This document shows positions 55,379 through 64,000 of a stretch of DNA of 64,000 bases, piece after piece. This DNA comes from Cladobotryum mycophilum (Eukaryota; Ascomycota; Sordariomycetes; Hypocreales; Hypocreaceae): NCBI GenBank assembly GCA_036429605.1, contig CM071591.1, positions 1,674,001 to 1,738,000 on the forward strand, given 5' to 3'. The notes beneath the pieces were generated by a model. That model was given only the letters and a program-made list of their open reading frames with translations. It was not told the origin of the DNA and did no database searches. Position 1 is the first letter of the stretch; each line of letters begins with the position of its first letter. The translations under genes were made by a program, and so were the position numbers.

Positions 55379-57032
55379 GAGCAACAATCGGCCGGCTACT
55401 CAACAGCTGTGGCCCATGCCAGACGATATGTGTTATCAATAACCAACTTGTGGTACAAGATCAGTTAAATTGTTTGATTAGTCGCAACTTCTAGGCAAGC
55501 ACACTCGGCTAGTGTGTGCGGGTGCGTGTGCGTGCGCGCGTATGTGTGTGTATGTGTGTGTATGTGTGTGTATGTGTGGTGAATGAGATCTCGCACTAAA
55601 TTGGGATGACTATTTTGAGCACCACGTGAGTGATAGAACAAAAAAAATCGCAAGGTGATGAAGTTGGAGAAACGACAAGAATGAGGAATCAATGATCTAG
55701 AAAAGCTACGGAGTTTAAGTTTTCTACTCACACGGCACCGGGTGGGCCCTGTCGAGCTACTTACCAAGCAGCAGTTTGTACCTAAAGAGAGCACTTCATA
55801 CTGAACTAGTACTAGAGGAAGAAGACGTCCATTAGGTAGGTTGAGGTTGAGCAAGGAACAAAACGAACATTGTGGTATTAGAAGTTCCCCCATCCATCTA
55901 CCAAGTACATACCCTATCGACACCTAGAAAAAGGCAGTTTAGCATTGAAATATCCCACACCTACTAGGTACCTACTTAGCAGCAGTTACTCCCTTGCAAA
56001 GAAAGAGGATCGATCATACTATTAGGGGCTTCGATTGACAGTCCTACTTCTCCTTGCAAACGTGTGCTCTCAAATATTGTTGGACACGATATCAATAACG
56101 CACCGAGAGGTACCACGCAGGTATTTCAGTTTGATTCCAACAATGACCCTTGTCTTAGAACCTTGATGCCTGTGATGGAGAGAACTACGAGGTACTAGAA
56201 TGCCAAGTGCAGTATCTACCCCGCAGCCGGCAGATACTTCCGAAGTGCTCTTAGCGTAACAATTCCATCCGCCACGTCTAAAGGTTAGCATAAGAGTTCA
56301 ACTCGAGAATGAGTGACACTTTACACTCAGCCTGTTTACTAAATCCGCTAACTTTTGATAGGTTTATTTCAGCTAGTATCTAGTGTAGAGTTAGCACATT
56401 CATTCTGTGCTTTGGCCGGTTTGACGCTATTATCTCCATTAGAATTACAGCCTTGAAGTTGTGGGATACCCGTCATAGCTCCCATGAGAATGATGTACCG
56501 GTAGATAGCGAGATACAAGGTGCTGAGATTTTTGGGGACTTCAGAGTTGCACTTGACAGTGTATATATAACCAGGGAACATATCTCATGCACATGACCAA
56601 CCTCACAAGTCAAGTTCCACTGGTACGGCCATCGAGGCATCGTGACCACCGGCGTGACGTCAATGGCCGACGGTCATCGTAATTCTACGCCATCATCTCT
56701 ATAGCAAACAGAGTTGGTGTTTGGGGCTTGGTAAACGACTCCCAAGGAGGCTTGCGGGGTAAGGCGAAGCCCTGGGACCGTTCTTTGGAAGCAGGCCTAA
56801 TTCGATCCAAATACGCATCCATGATACATTTGCTGACGACAAGCGCACCTGTGGCCAGTGCCATGATTAATCAGTATAAAGAGACAAGTGGTTGCAAGTG
56901 ACCACCCACTCCGTGAGTTCTATTTAAAGAGCTGTATAGACCAGAATAGTTCATTCATAACGACAACTCTTAAATCTGTCTATCCTCCCAATTTTCCTTA
57001 CGCACGAAACAACGAGCAAGTTGACCGCAATC
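55379..57032. other. Intergenic region with GT-rich repeat
   Basis: About 1.65 kb between CCA1 (-) and the small gene at 57033 (+). Holds a TATGTGTGTG tandem array (separate entry), TAGGTAC motifs near 55963 and a TATAAA at 56875-56880. No gene is supported. Confidence 0.55.
55511..55579. repeat. GT/GC alternating tract with (TATGTGTGTG)4
   Basis: Alternating purine-pyrimidine stretch of GTGCGTGTGCGTGCGCGC type, followed by four near-perfect 10-bp copies of TATGTGTGTG (55541-55579, last copy one base different). Lies about 130 to 200 bp upstream of the CCA1 start. Confidence 0.85.
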
Positions 57033-57394
57033 ATGGAAGCAACAGCCGACCATCAACAGTCGCCACAATCAGAGGCACCAGCTGTCCTGAATAAATCCCC
57101 TGTCTCTAGCGGCACAAAGCAAGATCGTAGAATGAGCGACGAATGGGGTTCGTGTTCCGCATCCTGGGAATCACCGGAAATCTTTGGCTTAGCAGTAGAT
57201 GAGGAAATACTATTCAATTTGTATGGCTTGGCTAACAATTTCTACTGTTAGATGCTGCCAAAGTCCCACCTAGTCGCTTCCAGAAGCGCAAGGGTTCAAT
57301 ATACGCCACGCCAGGCTCCCGTGATGGACACGTTGATAAGAATTACGCCGAAAAATATCATGCCAAACTTGCAGAGATGAAAGGGGGCAAGTGA
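57033..57394 (+). CDS. Small hypothetical protein
   Basis: I do not recognise a named family. ATG at 57033, exon 1 57033-57147, intron 57148-57251 (GTTCGT donor, CTGTTAG acceptor), exon 2 57252-57394, total 85 residues. The C-terminal half, VPPSRFQKRKGSIYATPGSR then DGHVDKNYAEKYHAKLAEM, looks structured by design: basic start, ATPGSRDG turn, then a charged helix. The N-terminal 38 residues are Ser/Pro/Gln-rich and probably disordered. No signal peptide or membrane segment. A TATAAA lies about 155 bp upstream. Without the splice the frame would run 76 codons from the 57021 region and miss the better-looking C-terminus. Function unknown; a small nuclear or stress-related protein is only a guess. 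Confidence 0.6.
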
Positions 57395-57555
57395 TTCGAA
57401 CCGTGGTACGAGCGGTGTTTGGGTGTCTTCGTGAGTCAGGTCGAAGAACACATTTTATGAGACATCAGAATTCCTCTCTTGATTAAAAGAAATCAACAAC
57501 AAATGAAAACCAACCACTCTTTACGGAGGCGGTTGGTTATTGTTCTATATGTACA

Positions 57556-60118
57556 TCAGTCATCGAGACCGTCAATATCAATTGCATCTGGATTTGTTGC
57601 TAGAACCGTCCGTCCTGAAACCACGTCGTTCGGGCCTGTACTAGCAGCCACAAAACCCTGTGGTGCTAGCGCTTGTCTCTCCAATGCAGCCATAGCATCT
57701 GCAGTTTCAGCATCATGAGATCCATCCAATTTTCGTTGGCTTCGAGCTAAAGCTTGAGATGCGATGAAGTTGACATCAGTGTTATACTGGGCTTGAACGC
57801 TTCGCTTGATTCGTAGCATCTCCTTAAACGTGTCCTCGTTACCATGCTGTACTTCGAACTGTTCCCACTTTGTCCAGAAATCAGCATTTGTCCGGGGATC
57901 ACAAAATTGTGACGCATGTCCATAGATAGCCCTTGCTCGGTCGATTTCTCCGAGTCGCTTTTCCATGTCTGCAAATTTCAGACACATTTCCTTGGCTTCG
58001 CCATCCGGGAGAGCTGTAATAGCCCGCTCATATATAGGTCGGGTTGACGGCAAGCCGAAGTTGGATGCGGACTTGGTGATGTAGAAATTGAACATATCAG
58101 CTCTGTCCTCGTCAGACACAGCTCGCGTGGCTCGTTCATAGATTCGCATCGCATGCCGTGCAAGTCCACGTTCTTCCTCCAAATTGCCATACATCAAATA
58201 GATTGTCTTTGCAAATTTCGGCGGACAGTCCTCCACTGCTTGTTCGAAAAGATCACGGAGCCGCTCGATTCCGATTTTTCGGTCAACCGCCTTGGTGAGA
58301 TATAAGTTCCAAAGTTCGAAAGCTACAGGATAGCTGAAAAGATCTAGACCACGCTCATAGATCTTAAAAGATTCCTCGTAGTACTTGTGTTCTTCCAAGA
58401 GGTTCGCATAATTGACGACGGTTTGCGGCGTAGCAATCCGAAGCTCAAATATCCGCTCATACACTTTCTTAACGTCTTCCAAAGTCGAAACACTTTCTAC
58501 CAAATCGACATAGAAACTCCAGAGCTTCCAACTCTTGTGGACTCGTTGTTGAGGGGATAACGTCTCATCGAAGTAATCAACATTGGATCTCTTAGGTGCT
58601 TGAATAGCCTTAGCCATAATCCGAACAGCGTCGTCAAAATTTTCATTACGCAACTCCATCTCTGCCCATTCGATCCACATGTCTGCCAACTCCGCCACGG
58701 ATTTGAATGGCACCTTGACGGCCTTCTCCATAATGATGCGAGCGTTTCTGATATCCCCTCCTCGTTCGTAAAACTTGGCGTAGTTGGCCCATAACTGATG
58801 AAAGGGGCCGACGGCTCTTTTGGGGTGGATGGCGGCAATTGCATCAGTATATGTCTGGACGACTTCGCTATTCTTGTCACCCCAAAGAGCAACCCTTTTT
58901 TCCCACTCTGAGACGCTATTTGGGTTTTGACGGAGCAAAACGTCATTGAGAAGGAAGGGACGACGATCCATGAGATGTTCGAAGCGCATCATTCGTATGT
59001 CAAGTTCTAGGTCTGCCTCCTCATCCTCGGCCCCCTTCTCAGCACGCGAGGATGCAACTTCCATCAACGCACCGATAATAGACTCTTCAAACTCCGCATA
59101 GGCATCGAATATGAGTGTAAAGTCTCTGACGGTCATCACAGTTGTCACACCTTCTTCGAATACATCGCGAGCGCGCTCAAAGCTTCCTCGTCGTATCCAG
59201 TAGGTGGCCAGCCCGACCCAAAGTTTTCCTCTTTGGTCACCAAACCGTGTTATGCCGCTTCTGATGATACTCTCCACTTCAATACCAGTTTCATGCCCTG
59301 TTTCGACTTCGGCTGCATTCTCCACCAGCATATCAACCATCTCGCTCCATAATTCGTAGTGACCTTTGCCATGTTTGCTCAAGAAGCGTGGATTGTTAAG
59401 AACCTCAATATATCTGTTCGCTGCCTCTGTATATGCACCCGCAAGAACAAGGAGCTCAATAAAATCCTCGATATCTTCCGGATGAATCTGCATGTATCGT
59501 CGCCAGATCTTCACAGCGGTATCCCCAGAGGCTGCATTGGCGAAAGGAAGGTATAAGGCCCAAATTCGATTGTGCTGCGTAATCGGAAGGGCTCGGAGGG
59601 CGCGGTCAAACGTACGGCGGCTGAACGTAACTAGGGGTTGCTTCATGACAAATTTCAAGTACATCTCCCATATCCGGGGCATCTTATTCAACAAAATCAG
59701 AGACCTTTCGAACAAGACGTTGACTTTCTTGTATTCGGATGACGACGCCGCCGGATTCAGTTTCGAGACGTGCCTCACTCGAAATACGAGATACTGCTAC
59801 TGTCAATAAAAGGATGATAATCCATGGGAAGACGACATACAAGTTTCCAAAGCTTATATGATCGAGGCAGCTGGGAGCAAGCACGTTCCATGACAAATGC
59901 CTGCTTCAGTGTGCTGCCATGCCGAGTTTTGAAATCGATATATGCCAGCCATGGCTTGACGCTCGTAGGATCCCGCAAAATGTCCTGTTCATAGATAGAG
60001 TCCTCGTTTGACTGGCCAGCATGAGTTAGTGTACTTTGACTACATGCTTACCGCAACTTACAACAAGGTGAAGGTCCGGCCGCGTAGGTCGGCCTCCGTT
60101 GGCTACTGCGGCTGTCAT
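57556..60118 (-). CDS. SYF1: Pre-mRNA-splicing factor Syf1 (HAT/TPR repeats)
   Basis: Scaffold subunit of the Prp19-associated complex in the active spliceosome. Exons: 60118-60062, 60011-59841 and 59793-57556, giving 821 residues. Exon 1 ends at a GTAAGT donor (60061); joining gives HLV then SNEDSIYEQDILRDP. Intron 2 joins YKLWKL to YLVFRVRHVSK. The body is a chain of half-a-TPR (HAT) repeats, for example RIWALYLPFANAASGDTAV, then IWRRYMQIHPEDIEDFIELL and ARAIYGHASQFCDPR. The usual family size is about 800 to 850. Ending IDIDGLDD is typical. The gene is divergent from VMA8 across about 490 bp and is close to a U1A-like gene. Confidence 0.93.
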
Positions 60119-60609
60119 TTTGCTCTCTCGTCCCTGGCGTCAGATGCCCAAGGAAAGTATGATATTCTAGGATCATGCAAAGTGGCCCATTGTAGCTCGA
60201 TAGAAGGATAAGGAAGTAGCCTGTCGTCGCCAACTACGTCCCCGTCAAGGTCGGTGATTTCACATATAATGGATGCTAGCTGAAGTCAGCGGGAAACTGC
60301 TTCACAGCACGTAGTTTCTGAAGTCTTCGATATGGACGTGTTGGCGCGCGGTTGTTGCACGAGTTTGCGATGCCCGCTTACAGCGATATTCAACAGATAT
60401 CAGGTCTATCCGTACTAGCAGGTACCTATTTTGGGGCTTGCTTGGCCCCCAGCCGCGCAGGGCGAGAGCTAGTCGTAGGTAGGTAGGTACCCACTATAAC
60501 ACACCTACCTGGCTACGACTTCAAGGAAGCACTGAGCGATGCCACAAGTGCTGCAGCTTAATTCATCACTCGGACAAACAACGCAACCCCGTTACAGAAG
60601 CTGCCTAAA
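60119..60609. promoter_or_regulatory. Divergent promoter of SYF1 and VMA8
   Basis: About 490 bp. Contains GTAGGTAGGTAGGTAC and ACACCTACC motifs at 60474-60510. No gene is seen. Confidence 0.5.
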
Positions 60610-61681
60610 ATGTCTGGTGCCGCGGTATTTTCACTCTCGATCCAGGGTTAAGAGCCATTTTACTGAGTTCTCATCAGGATCGCGAACCTGTCTTCCCCAC
60701 CCGGCAGTCGCTGGGTCTCATGAAGGCGAAGCTCAAGGGAGCTGAGACAGGTCATAGTTTGCTGAAAAGGAAGAGCGAGGCCCTCACAAAGTACGTAGCT
60801 CAATGCAATGATGTAATGCGATAAAGCTGACGGCATCTTTGATAGACGATTTCGAGGTAGGCTTCAACAAGTGTCCCACCCTAGAATGTCATCAATATCA
60901 GCCAATTCACATAGCTTTTCATAGAAATAACCCGACGAATCGATGAAGCCAAACGAAAGATGGGTCGTGTAATGCAGATTGCTGCGTTCTCTCTCGCCGA
61001 AGTTACATACGCAGTAGGAGGTGACATCGGATACCAGGTGCAGGAGTCAGCGAAATCTGCTCGGTTCCGAATTCGTACGAAACAAGATAACGTATCGGGA
61101 GTACTGCTGCCAGCGTTCGAAAGCTACCTAACTGAAGGCAATAACGACTTTGGGTTGACCGGTCTTGGCAAGGGTGGACAACAGGTACAGCGATGCAGAG
61201 AAACATATGCACGTGCTGTTGAAGCCCTAGTTGAGCTTGCAAGCTTGCAGACTGCTTTTGTGATTTTGGATGAGGTTATCAAAGTCGTTAATCGACGAGG
61301 TTGGCTCTCTCTGTATGGTTGCATATATTTGCGACGCTAATTTGCCGCAGTGAATGCCATCGAGCATGTCATCATACCCCGAACTGAAAACACCATAAAG
61401 TACATCAACTCTGAGCTGGATGAGCTTGATCGCGAAGAGTTCTACAGATTGAAGAAGGTAAGTTATTGCAAACAAACTACTACGTATAAACATATGAACC
61501 CTTACGATTTGCTTACAAAAAATAGGTTGCGGGCAAGAAGCAACGTGATAACGCGGCAGCGGATGCTGAGATGAAGGCGAAGAGGGAGCTCAGGGAACAA
61601 GCAGGAGATGAGGTTACAAAGGAAACAACTGGCTCAGTCGACCTCCTGGCTGTTGAAGATGATGAAGATGTTATCTTCTAA
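60610..61681 (+). CDS. VMA8: V-type proton ATPase subunit D (Vma8)
   Basis: Central-stalk subunit of the vacuolar H+-ATPase V1 sector. Six exons: 60610-60624, 60678-60790, 60846-60856, 60925-61299, 61351-61457 and 61526-61681. They sum to 777 nt, 258 residues, the normal length. Exon 1 is 15 nt (MSGAA). Exon 3 is an 11-nt microexon coding RFR with partial codons on each side; without it KSEALTK could not reach EITRRIDEAKRKMG in frame. Other matches: REPVFPTRQSLGLMKAKLKG, QESAKSARFRIRTKQDNVSG, and VNAIEHVIIPRTENTIKYI. The protein is a long coiled-coil pair. The acidic C-terminus ends AVEDDEDVIF. Confidence 0.93.
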
Positions 61682-61846
61682 TTTGTTAATTACATGTAAA
61701 ACCAGCAACCATTTGCTTCTGTTAGTGATGCCATCAATTCACCAACGCGATAGTGTTAATTTTGCTCACCAAGCCACAAGATTCAATGTGATACAATAGA
61801 TAATAGGCATCTTGTTTAAACAGAAGAAAAATGATTATTAGGCTCG

Positions 61847-62687
61847 CTACTGTCGTTGATACGTGACCTTGATCGGCTTGTCTCCCAATGTCATGCCGGC
61901 GGTGTTTTCCTTGGCTATAATGGCACCTTGTTCGCTCTCATATTCTACGAAAGCAATGCCACGCCGACCCGGTACCAGTCTAATCTCACGGAATCCCTCA
62001 AACTGGCCAAAAATTGTCGTGAGCCCGTCGACATCGTAGTCGTCCGGGATATTTTGGAGGAACAAGATTTTGTTAGGTGGTAGATACTCATCCGGCACTA
62101 CAGCAGATGTTGTCACGCTGGTTGACTTCAAACCTGATGGCCTTGCTGACTTTGATGGTCGACTGTCGCTGCCAACACCCGTGGCTCTCTTGAGTTGTCT
62201 CTGCTCATCAGCCGCCTCCAGTGCCTTTCGTTTATCTGATTCCAAATTAGCCGTTTTATCCAAGTCATAATACCATTCCAAATGATTACCTTTTTCTGCC
62301 TGTCGGTGCCGCTTGTGAACATCAAGCTCTTCGCTGGTGCCATTCATCTCCACTGATTTGTCACTTCGGGTCCTAGCCAAGGCGATTTTCATGGGTTTTC
62401 CGAAGACTTCAAACCCCTGTACTTCCTCGATAGCCTCATGCGCGGACTCCGGATTGTCGAAAACAATAAAGGCTTGACCTTTAGCCTTGACATTTCTCTT
62501 GGCTATGATATCGACAACATTGCCGAACTCCGAGAATATGGTTTTCAATGCATCCGTAAGAATCTCAGGCCTTACGCGTTCTTCCAGATTTTGAACGTAA
62601 ACACTGCAGAAAGTATCAGCACATACCATTACATGACGTGTCGAAGTGCAATGACACGCACGTTGATACGGGTAATTCAGCAGCCAT
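61847..62687 (-). CDS. U1A/U2B''-type snRNP protein with two RRMs
   Basis: Spliceosomal snRNP protein of the U1A/U2B'' family. Exon 1 is 62687-62662 (26 nt) and exon 2 62603-61847, separated by a 58-nt intron (GTGCGT donor, CTGCAG acceptor), giving 260 residues. The spliced N-terminus reads MAAELPVSTVYVQNLEERV. RRM1 has RNP2 VYVQNL and RNP1 GQAFIVFDN; RRM2 has RNP2 ILFLQNI and RNP1 GIAFVEYE. The linker is basic and Ser-rich. In fungi one protein often fills this role, so U1A versus U2B'' cannot be settled. It converges on VMA8, with 165 bp between the stops. Confidence 0.9.
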
Positions 62688-64000
62688 GATGCTCGTCTTG
62701 ACGGTTCGAAGACCAGAGAGCAGAGGGCAGAGAGACGAAATCTAATGTTTCCAATCACGAGAAAGCAAGAAGCGCCTCATGGTTTCAGCCATCGATATTC
62801 ATCATTGATATGCAACCAGTCCATATAAGCGAATTACCGGGGTCTTATGTAAGATTTCTTCCATCACACCAACTTGCATAATTTGCACTAAAGTACAGGT
62901 TAATCATCATAAATACCATTGCATAAAATATAATTACGTAATAGGTACATACCCAAGAACACAATCGGTAGAATACCTACGTAAATTTACTGATAGTTCC
63001 TTGTTATAAAAAAGGAGCCTTTTGAGGCGCCTTTGGTTTGCATTCGGATTTCTTCTTCTGCAAACTGAGCTGAGGCTGGCGCAACAAGCATCTAAAAGTA
63101 TGAAGTACAGTTGAACATAGCTCCTAGCTTAGAGCATTGAGACAAATTCTAAGTCAAATGTAATATTCCAGAGATTGCGCGGCAGCCGTTTCTGCCGGCG
63201 TAATTACGGGTGGTGTTTTTGTTAGTGTAAAGTACTCTGTGAAAGTATCTAGTAGCTGCGGAAGGCTGATGTGGGCTTGCAATAGCCCTCGTTATGTAAT
63301 AACGGCATGCAGAGATGTAGTTAAGGTGCCGAGATAAGCTTGAAAGCACAATCATAAGCTTGTTCAGGTCAAGCGAATCAGGTACCGATCGACGTGGGTG
63401 GCATCTCCACCCTGGTCGCAAACTGCTCTCCCAAAATGTCCATGCCTCGGAGATCGACCATACCTACCAGACTCGGAAAACAACGCCTATCAATGAGTAT
63501 GACGAGACTGCCGATACTCGGTTTATTGGGAAGGTTGCATTTTGCCTAAAACGCATTGATATCAAGTGTGAAGAAGACAATGCAACGTCTCTATGTGGAA
63601 AAGTGCCGGCTATGTTACCGTGACTAGACGGTGCCATTGGTTGAGAGTCATGTCCTACACATTACCCAAGTTGGGCGTGCAGGTGGATACGAGGGAGATT
63701 TTCTAAGACAAGGACCCTCAGCCCTCGAGAATTGGTCAAGGGAAAGAAAATCCTTGAGTACCTACCTAGTGTAGATAGTCAACGGTAGATCAAAAGTACA
63801 TAATGATTGAACAGAAAAGGGTTGAAATAGATGGGAGGTAAGCCAGTGCGATATATCTACGGAGCATGCAGGTGGTTAATTGATGTTTACCGGCTAGGTT
63901 TTCTTATGCAAACATTAGCACTATCTATAGTAAGAAAAGCTGTGTTTAGTTTAACTGTGCACAGTTCTGATATTTAGCACTATGCTTCCAACTGCCGGGC
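62688..64000. other. Intergenic region to the window end
   Basis: About 1.3 kb upstream of the U1A-like gene. Open frames of 87 to 90 codons overlap on opposite strands (63149-63623) and the plus-strand one lacks an ATG at its start. A CTACCTAG motif lies near 63761. Nothing is supported. Confidence 0.55.

Noticed and set aside
63149..63623. Overlapping 87- and 90-codon frames on opposite strands
   Set aside because: The plus-strand frame starts with TTG, neither shows family motifs, and they overlap.
1..64000. CRISPR arrays, phage, insertion sequences, operons
   Set aside because: The window is eukaryotic nuclear DNA; no regularly spaced repeats, transposase or terminal inverted repeats were seen.

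Overview
The window looks like nuclear DNA of a filamentous ascomycete, most likely a Sordariomycete (Hypocreales-like, low confidence at that level). Protein-coding genes are broken by many short introns of about 44 to 80 nt with GTRNGT-type donors and CTAAC/CTAAT branch sites. Orthologues of ascomycete housekeeping proteins (Kei1, Tti2, Asi-type RING ligase, Anp1, Gea) are recognisable. Genes lie about 2 kb apart on both strands. No tRNA, rRNA, CRISPR array, transposon or secondary-metabolite cluster was seen by eye.

Layout, left to right: a Cid1-type nucleotidyltransferase (+); an asteroid/XPG-like nuclease (-); PRPP synthetase (+); an SDR oxidoreductase (-); an MFS transporter (-); the NEDD8-E1 regulatory subunit Ula1 (+); a HEI10/CCNB1IP1-type RING protein (+); a small repeat-containing hypothetical ORF (+); Golgi apyrase (+); Hikeshi/Opi10 (-); a DUF4743-Nudix protein (+); RPB8 (-); ELP4 (+); SEN34 (+); an Asi-type RING membrane protein (-); exosome MTR3 (-); TTI2 (+); FIG4 phosphatase (-); a Sec7 ARF-GEF of the Gea/GBF1 family (-); KEI1 (-); ribose-5-phosphate isomerase (+); ANP1 mannosyltransferase (-); CCA1 (-); a small hypothetical gene (+); SYF1 (-); VMA8 (+); and a U1A/U2B''-type snRNP protein (-). 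Exon boundaries were worked out by hand. For nearly every spliced gene the exon lengths sum to a multiple of three.

Functional themes: RNA metabolism is over-represented (RPB8, ELP4, SEN34, CCA1, MTR3, SYF1, U1A-like, Cid1-like). There is also a secretory/glycosylation/lipid set (Gea, Anp1, apyrase, Kei1, Fig4, Vma8). RKI1 makes ribose-5-phosphate, the substrate of the PRPP synthetase, although the two genes are about 40 kb apart.

The most informative anomaly concerns the assembly or gene models rather than a new system. Six frame breaks occur in three genes (Cid1-like, Gea, CCA1). Each is explained by exactly one base missing at a G or C run of 5 to 6, which points to homopolymer under-calling. 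Other notable points are an 11-nt microexon in VMA8, a probable GC-AG intron in TTI2, two stop-free 3n introns (MTR3, FIG4) that would be mis-annotated as coding, and a small ORF with a duplicated 17-residue motif whose copies differ at many synonymous sites. I found no convincing novel multi-gene system.
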